This document shows, piece after piece, positions 1-7,597 of a stretch of 18,380 nt of DNA. Position 1 is the stretch's first letter. Each line of letters opens with the position of its first letter. The translations under genes were made by a program, and so were the position numbers. A model generated the notes under the pieces. The model was not told the origin of the DNA, ran no database searches, and saw only the letters and a program-made list of their open reading frames with translations. This DNA is from Pseudomonadota bacterium (lineage in GTDB: Bacteria; Pseudomonadota; Gammaproteobacteria; Xanthomonadales; Xanthomonadaceae). The stretch is from assembly GCA_019348095.1 (NCBI GenBank), contig JAHWKC010000008.1, positions 1 through 18,380 on the forward strand, written 5' to 3'.

Positions 1-272
1 AGTGGCGTCACCGTGATGACGTCTTCCTCGCTGAAGGTGCCCATGCGGGTCAGGCACATCAGCCGCGGCTTGCCGTTGATCTCAGCGCTGCACGAGCCGC
101 ACTTGCCGGCCTTGCAGTTCCACCGCACGGCCAGGTCCGGCGCCTGCGTCGCCTGCAGCCGGTGGATGATGTCGAGGACGACCTCGCCCTCGTTCACCTC
201 GACCAGGAAGTCCTCGAGCTGGCCGCCGTTCTCGTCGCCGCGCCAGACCCGCAGACTTGCCTCGTAGCTCAT
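1..272 (-). CDS. sdhB: Succinate dehydrogenase / fumarate reductase iron-sulfur subunit, N-terminal part (cut by window edge)
   Basis: About 90 codons are present; the rest lies left of the window. The protein would carry electrons from the flavoprotein through iron-sulfur clusters towards quinone in the membrane-bound complex. The visible part is the 2Fe-2S ferredoxin-like domain: the cysteine cluster reads CKAGKCGSCSAEINGKPRLMC, that is C-x4-C-x2-C-x11-C, near residues 53-73. The preceding stretch with EVNEGEVVLDIIHRLQ and LAVRWN resembles, from memory, the actinobacterial SdhB type and not the E. coli-like SdhB expected in Xanthomonadales. The ATG follows the TGA of the upstream gene with no gap, and a GAGGAGAGC stretch just before it can serve as ribosome site, so the two are probably translated together. 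Family call is firm; the taxonomic remark is an inference. Confidence 0.9.
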   Translation of the reverse strand, partial: MSYEASLRVWRGDENGGQLEDFLVEVNEGEVVLDIIHRLQATQAPDLAVRWNCKAGKCGSCSAEINGKPRLMCLTRMGTFSEEDVITVTP

Positions 273-2243
273 TCAGCTCTCCTCGAAGATCTGGGCCAGG
301 TCATCGGGCATCACGGGCAGCGGCTTGCGCGACAGCGAGATGTCCTCGCCGTCGGCGGAGCAGATGACATTCACGGTCGCCCACTCGTCGCGCGGGCCGG
401 GGAAGTCGTCGCGGGTGTGCCCGCCGCGGCTCTCCTCGCGCTCGAGCGCCGCCTTCGCGATGCACTCCGACACGCGCAGCATGTGCGGCAGGTCCAGGGC
501 CAGGTGCCAGCCCGGGTTGTACTGCCGGTGGCCCTCCACGGTGAGCGCCTTCGCGCGCACCTTCAGCTCCTCGATGCGCACCAGCGCCTGCTCGATCTCG
601 GCGGCCGTCCGGATGATGCCGACCAGGTCGTTCATCGCCGTCTGCAGCTCCTGGTGGATCGTGTACGGGTTCTCGCCGCCCTCGCGCGCGAACGGCGCCA
701 GCGCCGCCTGCGCCGCGTCGGTGATGGCCTCCTCGCGCAGCAGGCCGGAGGGGGCGCTGCGGGCGCGCTCGGCCGCCGCCGCGCCGGCCCGGCGGCCGAA
801 CACCAGCAGGTCCGACAGCGAGTTGCCGCCGAGCCGGTTGGAGCCGTGCATGCCGCCGGCGACCTCGCCCGCGGCGTACAGCCCGGGCACGACCGCTGCC
901 GCCGTCTCCGGGTCGACCTCGACGCCGCCCATGACGTAGTGGCAGGTCGGCCCGACCTCCATCGGCTCGGCGGTGATGTCGACCTCGGCCAGCTCCTTGA
1001 ACTGGTGGTACATCGACGGCAGCCGCTTCTGGATGTACTCCGCGTCGTGCCGCGAGGCGATGTCGAGGAAGACGCCGCCGTGCGGTGAGCCGCGGCCGGC
1101 CTTGACCTCGCTGTTGATGGCGCGGGCGACCTCGTCGCGCGGCAGCAGCTCGGGCGGAGTCACCCAGCCTTCATCGATCAGTTGCTCCAGCACCACCAGG
1201 TGCGACAGCGCGAACTTGCCGCCGAACAGCGGCTCGAACGCGCCGCCCTCGTGCAGGTACTCGAGCAGGTCGCGCAGGCCGCTGAGGTACACCGCGTCCT
1301 TGGTCAGCCCGCCGCCGCGGCGTGCACGCACGGCCACGTCGAATGCATCGCCGGTCGGCAGGCCGTGCTCCTCGTGCAGGCAGTGGAAGATCGCCGGAAC
1401 GTCCTGGCCATGCATGGCCATCTCGATGGCGAGCACGCGCGCGGCCAGCACCCGCAGGCGTTCGGCCGGCAGGTAGCCGGCAAGGAACTCCGAAAGCACG
1501 CCGATGCCTTCCTGCAGCGCGTCGTAATGCGCCAGCCCGACCTCCAGCTGCCGCAACGACTGCCTGCGGCCGTTGTGCCGGGTCACCACGTGGGTGCCGA
1601 TCTCGTGCTGGATCAGCGGCTGCACGCGCGCGCGCGGCACGCGCAGCTTGCCGTCGATGTAGAACCTGCCGTGCGAGACCATCATCAGCGAGTTGAGGTC
1701 GTCATCGACCACCACCTCGGCCTCGAACCCCGGCGCCTGTTCGCGATACCAGTCCAGCTCGGCGTGGACTGCCTCGAGCACCTCGTCGATGCCGGTGTCG
1801 TCCTGTGGCACCGGGCCGGTCTCGACGGTATCGAGGATCTCGCGCGCGAGCTTCAACAGCCGCGGCTCGACCCCGCCGAACAGGTCGATGCTGGCATTGA
1901 CGAAGCCGTCGGTGCCACGCAGCCGGACCAGCTCGATCTGGCGGTCGAGCTCGCGCTGCTTCTCCGACAGCAGCCCCTGCAGCAGGGCCGATTCGACGTC
2001 CTCCATCGGCAGCGCCAGCAGGGCCTCGCGCGCGGCGTGCAGGTCGATGTCCAGGTCGAGGTACTCCAGCAGCGGGACCGCGGTGCGGCCGCTGTCCTCG
2101 AAGCTGCGCCACAGCGTGTCGTTGTGGATCGGCGACAGCGCCAGCAGCCAGTCGATCTCGCCGTCCATCCGCGCCAGCGCGGCATCGACCCGCGCCGCGA
2201 CCGGCGGCAGCGGGCGCGCGTCGACGGTCCCGCTCAGTGACAC
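273..2243 (-). CDS. Chimeric ORF: DUF1704 (QEGLA-motif, MATCAP-like) metallopeptidase fused in frame to the C-terminal part of SdhA/FrdA
   Basis: A single uninterrupted 656-codon frame holds two unrelated proteins. Residues 1 to about 367 are a DUF1704 protein ('flavohemoglobin expression-modulating QEGLA motif protein'): HEIGTH at 213-218 (HExxxH zinc-peptidase motif), the QEG motif as QEGIG at 244-248, and GGKFALSH near 341-348. From about residue 368 the sequence is the second half of a succinate dehydrogenase/fumarate reductase flavoprotein: [12 protein letters not shown] at 384-395, TCHYVMGG with the catalytic-type His at 435, [11 protein letters not shown] then [20 protein letters not shown] at about 454-485, then the helical domain. 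The FAD dinucleotide-binding N-terminal half (about 340 residues, with the GxGxxG motif and flavin-linking His) is absent, so the SdhA part cannot work alone. The joint lies within [11 protein letters not shown], near 1131-1151. The start is a GTG that overlaps the end of the preceding amidohydrolase gene by 10 bp, a pairing typical of the DUF1704 neighbourhood. Genuine deletion-fusion or misassembly are both possible; the latter is likelier. Confidence 0.85.
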   Translation of the reverse strand: MSLSGTVDARPLPPVAARVDAALARMDGEIDWLLALSPIHNDTLWRSFEDSGRTAVPLLEYLDLDIDLHAAREALLALPMEDVESALLQGLLSEKQRELDRQIELVRLRGTDGFVNASIDLFGGVEPRLLKLAREILDTVETGPVPQDDTGIDEVLEAVHAELDWYREQAPGFEAEVVVDDDLNSLMMVSHGRFYIDGKLRVPRARVQPLIQHEIGTHVVTRHNGRRQSLRQLEVGLAHYDALQEGIGVLSEFLAGYLPAERLRVLAARVLAIEMAMHGQDVPAIFHCLHEEHGLPTGDAFDVAVRARRGGGLTKDAVYLSGLRDLLEYLHEGGAFEPLFGGKFALSHLVVLEQLIDEGWVTPPELLPRDEVARAINSEVKAGRGSPHGGVFLDIASRHDAEYIQKRLPSMYHQFKELAEVDITAEPMEVGPTCHYVMGGVEVDPETAAAVVPGLYAAGEVAGGMHGSNRLGGNSLSDLLVFGRRAGAAAAERARSAPSGLLREEAITDAAQAALAPFAREGGENPYTIHQELQTAMNDLVGIIRTAAEIEQALVRIEELKVRAKALTVEGHRQYNPGWHLALDLPHMLRVSECIAKAALEREESRGGHTRDDFPGPRDEWATVNVICSADGEDISLSRKPLPVMPDDLAQIFEES

Positions 2244-3121
2244 CGCAGGAACTCCCCGCGCACCGCGTCCACCGCATGCCGCAGGCCGGCACGAAAATTC
2301 TCGATCACCGCGATGTCGGCCTGCGCGGTCCACTCGTCCATGTAGACCTTCTTGTACTCCAGCGATATCGCGCAGACCTTGTCGCCGTAGGTCGCATGCA
2401 GCCATTCGGGGAAGTGCCCGCCGCCTTCGTAGCGCACGTTCTCGCGCACGTCCGGAGTGCGGCCGGCGACCTTCGTCGCGCGCAGTTCGCGGGCGAAGCG
2501 TGCGACCGCATCGCCGAAGCGCGCAGGGTCCAACGTGGTCACGCCCAGGTCGATCTCGGGATTGGCGGCCGGATCGGCCGGCGCCGCCGCGGGCCCGTCT
2601 CGCCGGTGGTTGTAGCTGTGGATGTCCAGCAACAGCACGCAGCCCCAGCGCGCGGTCATCGCGTCCACCAGCGCCCCGATGGTCGTGTAGAAACGGTCGT
2701 AGTAGGCCAGCGACTGCTCGAGCTCGGACTGCGGCGGTGCGGTCTGCCAGACCTCCAGGTCCCAGGTGTCGGCCGGATTGGTCGAGATCGCCAGGTCGCG
2801 CGGCCGGTTCAGATCACACTGGAACCGTGAGGCGTGTACCCGCACCTGCACGTCGCCGACGGTGGTCAACACCCCGGTCAGGGGGTCCTCCTCGCGCCGG
2901 CGGTCGGCCTCGGAGATTGCCATCCACTGCCGCAGCGAGTCGCGCACGGTGTGGCCGTCGTGGATGGCCGTGGCGATGACCGGGCCGTCGCCGAGGGTGA
3001 TCTCCCAATCGGGGGTACGGCGATCCTCGGCGGGGATCGCCTTGGATAGATGCGCCTCCGATAGCTGCGCCTGGGACAGATGCGTGTGCGCGTCGTGGTC
3101 GGTGTTGCGGGCCTGCGGCAT
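2234..3121 (-). CDS. N-formylglutamate amidohydrolase family protein
   Basis: 295 residues from the chosen ATG. The family hydrolyses N-formylglutamate to formate and glutamate or acts on related amides; homologues stand beside DUF1704 genes, as here, so the physiological substrate may be something else. Motifs seen: AIHDGH at 52-57, NRPRD at 105-109, DIHSYNHRR at 166-174 (metal and substrate binding region), GGHFPEWLH at 234-242 and [13 protein letters not shown] near 253-265. The recognisable fold begins at WEITLGDGP (about 39). In-frame ATGs also lie at 3253, 3181 and 3172; none has a strong ribosome site, and the extra residues look non-conserved, so 3121 is a judgement. The N-terminal tail carries three pentad-like LSxAx units. 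The stop overlaps the next gene's GTG by 10 bp, implying coupled translation. Confidence 0.85.
   Translation of the reverse strand: MPQARNTDHDAHTHLSQAQLSEAHLSKAIPAEDRRTPDWEITLGDGPVIATAIHDGHTVRDSLRQWMAISEADRRREEDPLTGVLTTVGDVQVRVHASRFQCDLNRPRDLAISTNPADTWDLEVWQTAPPQSELEQSLAYYDRFYTTIGALVDAMTARWGCVLLLDIHSYNHRRDGPAAAPADPAANPEIDLGVTTLDPARFGDAVARFARELRATKVAGRTPDVRENVRYEGGGHFPEWLHATYGDKVCAISLEYKKVYMDEWTAQADIAVIENFRAGLRHAVDAVRGEFLRCH
3045..3089 (-). repeat. Three degenerate 15-bp tandem units inside the amidohydrolase N-terminus
   Basis: The + strand units are GATAGATGCGCCTCC, GATAGCTGCGCCTGG and GACAGATGCGTGTGC, at 3045, 3060 and 3075. On the coding strand they give [14 protein letters not shown], a pentad pattern reminiscent of, but too short to call, pentapeptide repeats. 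They lie in the poorly conserved leader of the protein. Confidence 0.7.
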
Positions 3122-3461
3122 GCTTTCAGGTTCCGGTCGTCGGCCGATTTCCGGTCGGCGGCATGGTCCCATCGGCGGCATGAGCTGTTCGTGATAGTTC
3201 GGCCGCGGCGGCTCGCTTTGAGCGGGATGCCAAGCCCGCACGACTGGTTGCATTCAGTCCCTGTTGCGGCCGCCGCAGCGTCGCCCTCACCGCACGTCGC
3301 GGGGCGTCGGCTGCGATAGGCGAGGCTCGATCGCTTGGTCCGGCCGGATGCCCGCGGGTTGCACCTGGCGGCCGGGTTAACTAGCCTGCCGGGGTACCAA
3401 CGCTCTGGCGCCGTGAATGTCACCGGCGTATTCCCTCCCTTCTCCTAGTCGAGGTTTCCCC
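3122..3461. other. Intergenic region between divergent amidohydrolase and slyD-like genes
   Basis: 340 bp without a convincing gene. It should hold the two divergent promoters. Open frames here have no family resemblance; part of it could be an N-terminal extension of the amidohydrolase if an upstream ATG is used. The only specific signals I see are a weak promoter candidate towards slyD (3359-3387) and the GAGG ribosome site at 3451-3454. Confidence 0.5.
3359..3387 (+). promoter_or_regulatory. Possible sigma-70-like promoter for the slyD-like gene
   Basis: TTGCAC at 3359-3364 and TAGCCT at 3382-3387 are separated by exactly 17 bp and lie about 75 bp before the start codon. The -35 matches the consensus at 5 of 6 positions, the -10 only weakly, which is common in high-GC genomes. 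Placement by eye only. Confidence 0.3.
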
Positions 3462-3962
3462 ATGGAGATCGCCGATCGGCGTGTCGCAACGATCCACTAC
3501 ACCCTCACCAACGAAGCTGGCGAGGTCATCGACCAGTCCCCGCCGGAAAGCCCGCTGAGCTACATGCACGGCGCCGGCAACATCGTGCCTGGCCTGGAAA
3601 AGGCGCTGGCCGGCCATAAGCCAGGCGACACCGTGAAAGCCGAGGTGGTCCCGCAGGAGGGCTATGGCCCGCGCCACGACGGACTGGTCCAGACGGTGCC
3701 GCGCAGCGCGTTCCAGGGCGTGGAGTCGGTCGCACCGGGCATGCAGTTCGAGGCCCGCACCGAGCGCGGCCCGCTGCTGGTCACCGTGACCAAGGCCGAC
3801 GAGCAGGAGGTCACGGTCGACGGCAACCATCCGTTGGCCGGACAGAACCTGCACTTCGCGGTCGAAGTCGCCGATGTGCGCGATGCCACCGAGCAGGAAC
3901 TGCAGGACGGACAGGTCACCAACGGCGCCGGTTCGCCCGCGGCCGACCCATCGGCGGCGTAA
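3462..3962 (+). CDS. slyD: FKBP-type peptidyl-prolyl cis-trans isomerase, SlyD-like
   Basis: 166 residues. It would speed proline isomerisation and act as a folding chaperone in the cytoplasm (no signal peptide is visible). The order of segments fits SlyD: FKBP half-domain at about 1-69 (YTLTNEAGEVID, then GAGNIVPGLEKAL and GHKPGD), an inserted chaperone 'flap' at about 70-125 ending in VDGNHPLAGQ, and the FKBP closing strand NLHFAVEVADVR at 129-140. The E. coli protein has a long His/Cys-rich metal-binding tail; here the tail (about 145-166) is Ala/Pro/Gly/Asp and has no histidines, so a nickel role is not supported. The ATG has GAGG seven bases upstream; a strong terminator follows, so the gene is probably monocistronic. 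Confidence 0.92.
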   Translation: MEIADRRVATIHYTLTNEAGEVIDQSPPESPLSYMHGAGNIVPGLEKALAGHKPGDTVKAEVVPQEGYGPRHDGLVQTVPRSAFQGVESVAPGMQFEARTERGPLLVTVTKADEQEVTVDGNHPLAGQNLHFAVEVADVRDATEQELQDGQVTNGAGSPAADPSAA

Positions 3963-3990
3963 TCGCGTCGGTGCTCGCACAGTAACGAGG

Positions 3991-4016
3991 AAGCCCGCGC
4001 AAGCGGGCTTTTTCTT
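3991..4016 (+). terminator. Rho-independent terminator after the slyD-like gene
   Basis: An 8-bp perfect stem AAGCCCGC / GCGGGCTT (3991-3998 with 4003-4010) closes a GCAA tetraloop and runs into TTTCTT. It begins 28 bases after the stop codon. Confidence 0.92.
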
Positions 4017-4049
4017 GTCTGTTCAAAAAGCGGGTGCGGAAGTGCTCCT

Positions 4050-4102
4050 GTAGGAGCGCCCCATTGGCGCGATCGCTTTACTACGCGGCTCGCCCGCTCT
4101 AC
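4050..4102. repeat. Paired GTAG-headed palindromes (SMAG/REP-like), inverted
   Basis: The left copy begins GTAGGAGCG (4050) with a GCGCC...GGCGC stem; the right copy ends CGCTCTAC (4095-4102). The two heads face outward. The same terminal sequences recur at 17036-17103. GTAG-headed REP palindromes are the known substrate class of REP-associated tyrosine transposases (RAYT); no such gene is in this window. Confidence 0.7.
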
Positions 4103-4208
4103 AAACCCGCCCCGACGATGCAGCGCCACTCACCGCCCATGCACCCGCTCGGTCGCTACGATCCAGCGGTCGCTGGTGCACTGCCGATGCGGGATACATC
4201 GAAACGAC

Positions 4209-5045
4209 ATGACGGTCCTGAAGCTCGCCACCTTCAATATCAACGGCATCCGCTCGCGGCTGCCGGCCCTGTTGGAGTGGCTGGGTAAAGAGTCGCCTGA
4301 CATCGTCTGCCTGCAGGAGCTCAAGGCGGACGACGAGGCCTTCCCGATCGCCGAGATCCGTGAGGCCGGCTACGGCGCGATCTGGCACGGGCAGCGCTCC
4401 TGGAACGGCGTCGCGGTGCTCGCCCGCGGCATGGACCCGATCGAGAGCCGGCGTGGGCTGCCCGGCGACGACAGCGACACCCAGAGCCGCTACCTCGAAG
4501 CGGCCGCGCATGGCGTGATAGTCGGCTGCCTTTACCTGCCCAACGGCAACCCGCAACCGGGACCGAAGTTCGACTACAAACTCGCCTGGTTCGAGCGGCT
4601 GATCGAGCACGCCGCCGCGCTTCACCACAGCGGCTACCCGGTGGTCCTGGCCGGCGATTACAACGTGGTGCCGACCGACGAGCTGGACATCTACAGTCCA
4701 CGTTCGTGGAAGAAGGACGCATTGCTGCAGCCGGAAAGCCGCGAGTGCTACGCCCGCCTGCTCGCGCAGGGCTGGACCGACGCGCTGCGCGCGCGATACC
4801 CGGACGAGCGCATCTACACCTTCTGGGATTACTTCCGCCAGCACTGGGAGCGCGATGCCGGCCTGCGCATCGACCACCTGCTGCTGAGCGCCGAGCTCGC
4901 GCCGCGGCTCAAGGACGCCGGCGTCGACCGTTGGGTACGCGCGAAGACCAAGCCGAGCGACCACGCCCCGACCTGGGTGACCCTGGACATGAGCGGCCGC
5001 AAGCGGCGCCCGGCCGGCAGGCGACCGGTGCAGCCAGCCCGATAA
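4209..5045 (+). CDS. xth: Exodeoxyribonuclease III (AP endonuclease, ExoIII/EEP family)
   Basis: 278 residues, close to the usual size. The enzyme cleaves DNA at abasic sites and removes nucleotides from 3' ends during base-excision repair in the cytoplasm. All family motifs are visible: LATFNINGIRSR (Asn10), CLQELKADD (Glu37, metal ligand), GDYNVVPTDELDIYSP (Asp150, Asn152), RIDHLLLS (Asp222) and SDHAPTWVTLD (Asp251, His252). The last 17 residues are rich in Arg and Pro and extend past the usual end. The ATG at 4209 is chosen because the fold starts at once; an upstream in-frame ATG at 4176 would add 11 residues without similarity. No strong ribosome site is seen. Confidence 0.95.
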   Translation: MTVLKLATFNINGIRSRLPALLEWLGKESPDIVCLQELKADDEAFPIAEIREAGYGAIWHGQRSWNGVAVLARGMDPIESRRGLPGDDSDTQSRYLEAAAHGVIVGCLYLPNGNPQPGPKFDYKLAWFERLIEHAAALHHSGYPVVLAGDYNVVPTDELDIYSPRSWKKDALLQPESRECYARLLAQGWTDALRARYPDERIYTFWDYFRQHWERDAGLRIDHLLLSAELAPRLKDAGVDRWVRAKTKPSDHAPTWVTLDMSGRKRRPAGRRPVQPAR

Positions 5046-5557
5046 CCAGCGCTTGGCCGCGCGTCCGCCAGCCGCAGCGGAGCAAGCTCCGCTCTACGCC
5101 CGCCCGTAGTGCCGAGCTTGCTCGGCAGCCAGGCAGAGCACCAGCCGCGCATGCACCGCCCACGCACCCCCGGCGCTGCTTGAACCCGCCGCGAGGGCGC
5201 CCCTGCCGGAAATTGTTTCCGCCGACGGCAACAAATCACCGCAAGCTTTTTACGGCCTTGTCACTGCGCTGCATGGATCATCGGCGCTGGATCGAACGAA
5301 CTCGAGCAGGTCGGCCCCCACCGATCCAGGCGTTCTGCCCCACCCCGGTCGCGAGGCGCGCAACACCTCTTCGTGAACCGATGCGACCAGCGCCCATGCG
5401 CGCCGCCCGGTCACGAATATTGGACCTGTCGCATTGAATCACCCAGGACGGCCGCACATCCGCTCGAGCCTTCGCTCCTTCATCGACCCAGCGCGCCGGT
5501 CCGCCCATGACCGTCACCGCTCGGCGGCACGCCTAACCCACCACGGAGAACGTATCC
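5046..5557. other. 512-bp intergenic region before the envelope-protein operon
   Basis: No credible gene. It holds an inverted pair of GTAG palindromes (5076-5127), then a distinctly more A/T-rich part containing CGGAAA-TTG-TTTCCG (5207-5221), a perfect 6-bp inverted repeat that could be an operator. A 79-codon minus frame (5278-5517) has no recognisable features. The promoter of the downstream three-gene operon must lie here or be read through, but I cannot place it. Confidence 0.5.
5076..5127. repeat. Inverted pair of GTAG-headed palindromes (SMAG/REP-like)
   Basis: First stem AGCGGAGC-AA-GCTCCGCT (5076-5093) ends in CTAC; after a GC-rich spacer, GTAG (5106-5109) heads a second stem GCCGAGC-TT-GCTCGGC (5111-5126). 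Heads face each other, the classic arrangement of paired REP units. Both stem types recur at 12419-12440 and 16957-17018. Confidence 0.8.
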
Positions 5558-6235
5558 ATGACTACACCTCCACAAAACCAGCCCGGACGCGTCGAACCGG
5601 GTGGAGCCTCGCGCAGCGACGGCCGCGCCGACCGCAGTGAGCTCAGGGATTCCGCCCAGGATCTCGCCGGCCAGGCAAAGACCGAAGGGAAAGCCCGCAT
5701 CGACGACATGCGCGGCACCGCCGCCGACAAGCTCGACAAGCTCGCCGACAGCGTGCAGGCGGCCGCCTCCGAGCTGAAACAGGACGACATCGGGCACCTG
5801 TCCGATTACGTGTCGAGTTTCGCCGACAACATGACCCGGTTCTCCCGCAGCATGCGCGAGAAAAGCGGCGACGAGATCGTGCGGGAAGTCGGCCAGCTCG
5901 CTCGCCAGCATCCGGCGATGTTCATCACCGGCAGCATCGCTGTCGGTTTCGGCCTGGCCCGGTTCGCACGTGCTTCGCAGCCATCCCAGGCGCAGTCCAC
6001 AGCGCTGCAGGACAGCACCGGCTATTCGACATCGACCGGCTATTCGTCCGCGAGTCCCTCGGCCGCCGGCACCGGTGCGAGTGGCAGTGGTGCGACCGAT
6101 TTCTACAGCGGTTCCGCCCGCAATCCCGGCTCCACCGGCCAGACCGGCGCCGGCTCCCGAAGCGACGACGACCACCCCTACTCCGGCAGCAGCCCATCGG
6201 GCTCCTCGCCAGGCACCCCAGGAGGGATCCACTGA
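5558..6235 (+). CDS. Membrane-anchored helical protein with Ser/Gly-rich tail, first gene of envelope operon
   Basis: 225 residues, no certain family. Residues 29-115 are amphipathic and charged, with many Ala/Lys/Asp/Glu, and look like coiled or bundled helix resembling DUF883/ElaB or 'nutrient deprivation-induced' proteins. Residues 119-137 (HPAMFITGSIAVGFGLARF) form one hydrophobic segment. The tail (141-225) is low complexity: Ser, Gly, Thr, Pro with short repeats such as TGYS. I infer a small inner-membrane stress protein; the function is unknown. GGAGA lies eight bases before the ATG. Its TGA shares one base with the ATG of the next gene (TGATG), so it is translationally coupled to the holin-like protein. 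Confidence 0.85.
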   Translation: MTTPPQNQPGRVEPGGASRSDGRADRSELRDSAQDLAGQAKTEGKARIDDMRGTAADKLDKLADSVQAAASELKQDDIGHLSDYVSSFADNMTRFSRSMREKSGDEIVREVGQLARQHPAMFITGSIAVGFGLARFARASQPSQAQSTALQDSTGYSTSTGYSSASPSAAGTGASGSGATDFYSGSARNPGSTGQTGAGSRSDDDHPYSGSSPSGSSPGTPGGIH

Positions 6236-6717
6236 TGAACGCACAACCCAACACGAACAGAACGCACGACCCGCAAGCCGGGACCCGCGCGCAAGCCGGC
6301 AACGGCCACGCCCAGACCGGCAACGGCCATGCCCAGACCGGCGATCCCTCCTTCGGCGTCCTGCTCAGGGAACTGGCGCACGAAGTGCCGGCCCTGCTGA
6401 CCAAGGAGGCCGCGCTGGCCAAGAGCGAAATGCGTGAAAACCTCCGTGCCACAAAGGAGGGCGTCGCCGCGGTATCCACCGGTGGCGCGGTGGTGCTGGG
6501 CGGCTTCATCGTGCTGCTGATGGCGGCGGTGTACGCGTTGAGCAACGTGATGGCGCCGTGGCTGGCGGCGTTGCTGGTCGGCGCGGCGGTGATCGTGGTC
6601 GGCATGATCATGGTCTCGGCCGGCCGCAAGAAGTTCCAGGCGCAGTCGCTCCGGCCCGACCACACCATGAGCTCCCTGCACAAAGACCGGGACGCTGTCC
6701 GCGGGAGGACCCAATGA
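6235..6717 (+). CDS. Phage holin family protein (holin-X / DUF1469-like), second gene of operon
   Basis: 160 residues. Two adjacent membrane helices at about 78-103 and 108-130 follow a conserved amphipathic stretch FGVLLRELAHEVPALLTKEAALAKSE (40-65), the usual layout of this family. Despite the name, chromosomal members are not known to lyse cells; a role in envelope or cell-shape stress is only a guess. The N-terminus (1-37) is polar and contains GNGHAQT twice in tandem (22-35). GGAGGG precedes the start, and the last four bases ATGA overlap the next gene. Confidence 0.85.
   Translation: MNAQPNTNRTHDPQAGTRAQAGNGHAQTGNGHAQTGDPSFGVLLRELAHEVPALLTKEAALAKSEMRENLRATKEGVAAVSTGGAVVLGGFIVLLMAAVYALSNVMAPWLAALLVGAAVIVVGMIMVSAGRKKFQAQSLRPDHTMSSLHKDRDAVRGRTQ
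6298..6339 (+). repeat. Two 21-bp tandem units coding for GNGHAQT
   Basis: The units at 6298-6318 and 6319-6339 differ at only one base (CAC versus CAT) and lie in the disordered N-terminus of the holin-like protein. They probably vary in number between strains. Confidence 0.85.
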
Positions 6718-7508
6718 ACACTCGAGACAGTATTCGCACGCAATCGCAGAAAGACCCCGCCCAACTCGAACGCGAGATCGATCGGCAACGTGACCACATC
6801 GGCGAGCTGATCCAGGCGCTGGAGCACAAGATGTCTCCGGGCCAGATGTTCGAGCGGGCACTGAGCTACGGCAAGGGCGGTGGTCGCGAGTTCGCCAGCA
6901 ACCTCAGCGATACCGTCCGGGCCAACCCGGTGCCGACGCTGCTGACCGCGGCCGGCCTGGCGTGGCTGTACGCCGGCCAGGGCAAGCGGCCGGCCGATCG
7001 TTACGGCACCACCCAGACCACCGGGCACGTCAGCGGCAGCCAGCACAAGTCGCATGTCGGCGAGCGTGTAGGGCAAATGCGCGCGGGCATGTCCGAGAAG
7101 GTGGGCTCGGCCCGGCATCGCATCGGTGAATCGGCCCATGGCGCGATGGATTCGGCCCGGCACCAGGCCCAGCGGGCGAGCGCCGGCTATCGGGACATGC
7201 TCGACAACAACCCGATGGCACTTGGAGCGATCGGCATCGCCGTGGGCGCGCTGATGGGAGCCATGCTGCCTTCCACCCGCAGGGAAGACCAACTGATGGG
7301 CGAGGCCAGCGATCACCTCACCGAAGAAGCCAAGCACAAGGCCCGCAGCGGCATGGACCAAGCCGTTCAAGCCGGGCGCGAGGCGACCGAGCCGGCCGCG
7401 CATGCCGGTGGCCAGCACCGCAGCAGCCAGAGCCAGAGCCAGACGCAGAGCCAGACGCAGCCGCCGGGCATGGGCAACAGCCCGACCAGCGGCCTGAGCC
7501 AGCTCTAG
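6714..7508 (+). CDS. DUF3618-domain membrane-associated protein, third gene of operon
   Basis: 264 residues. Residues 14-52 (DPAQLEREIDRQRDHIGELI, then LEHKMSPGQMFERALSY) match the DUF3618 motif as I know it. Two hydrophobic segments, at about 71-88 (NPVPTLLTAAGLAWLYAG) and 166-185 (NPMALGAIGIAVGALMGAML), flank an amphipathic Ala/His/Arg-rich region; both begin with the same NPxxL...G pattern, suggesting an internal duplication. The C-terminus ends in a Gln/Ser/Thr repeat (SQSQSQTQSQTQ). The ATG overlaps the previous stop by four bases, with GGAGG seven bases before it. Function unknown; co-occurrence with a holin-X protein is typical. Confidence 0.88.
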   Translation: MNTRDSIRTQSQKDPAQLEREIDRQRDHIGELIQALEHKMSPGQMFERALSYGKGGGREFASNLSDTVRANPVPTLLTAAGLAWLYAGQGKRPADRYGTTQTTGHVSGSQHKSHVGERVGQMRAGMSEKVGSARHRIGESAHGAMDSARHQAQRASAGYRDMLDNNPMALGAIGIAVGALMGAMLPSTRREDQLMGEASDHLTEEAKHKARSGMDQAVQAGREATEPAAHAGGQHRSSQSQSQTQSQTQPPGMGNSPTSGLSQL

Positions 7509-7509
7509 C

Positions 7510-7585
7510 CGCCAGGCCCCTCGAGGCCTGTCTGGCGAGGGCCCAGCGGCAACCGGGACCCGCTCCACCTCGGGGCGGGACCCGG
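7510..7585. terminator. Two hairpins between convergent genes, possible bidirectional terminator
   Basis: CGCCAG (7510-7515) pairs with CTGGCG (7532-7537) around a GGCC-rich inner stem; then an 11-base inverted repeat with one central A-A mismatch pairs 7553-7563 with 7575-7585. They fill the 89-bp gap between the DUF3618 gene and the end of the ExoD gene. No T-run follows either, so intrinsic termination is uncertain. Confidence 0.45.
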
Positions 7586-7597
7586 CGCTGGTCGGCC

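Noticed and set aside
162..2240. Plus-strand frames of 308 and 352 codons opposite the peptidase-SdhA ORF
   Set aside because: Shadows of conserved minus-strand coding; the products are Arg/Gln/His-rich and match nothing.
5278..5517. 79-codon minus-strand frame in the long intergenic gap
   Set aside because: No ribosome site, no motif, and Arg-rich composition typical of chance frames.
6235..6717. Prophage or lysis cassette, suggested by the holin-family name
   Set aside because: No endolysin, structural or integrase genes nearby; chromosomal holin-X proteins commonly pair with DUF3618 genes.
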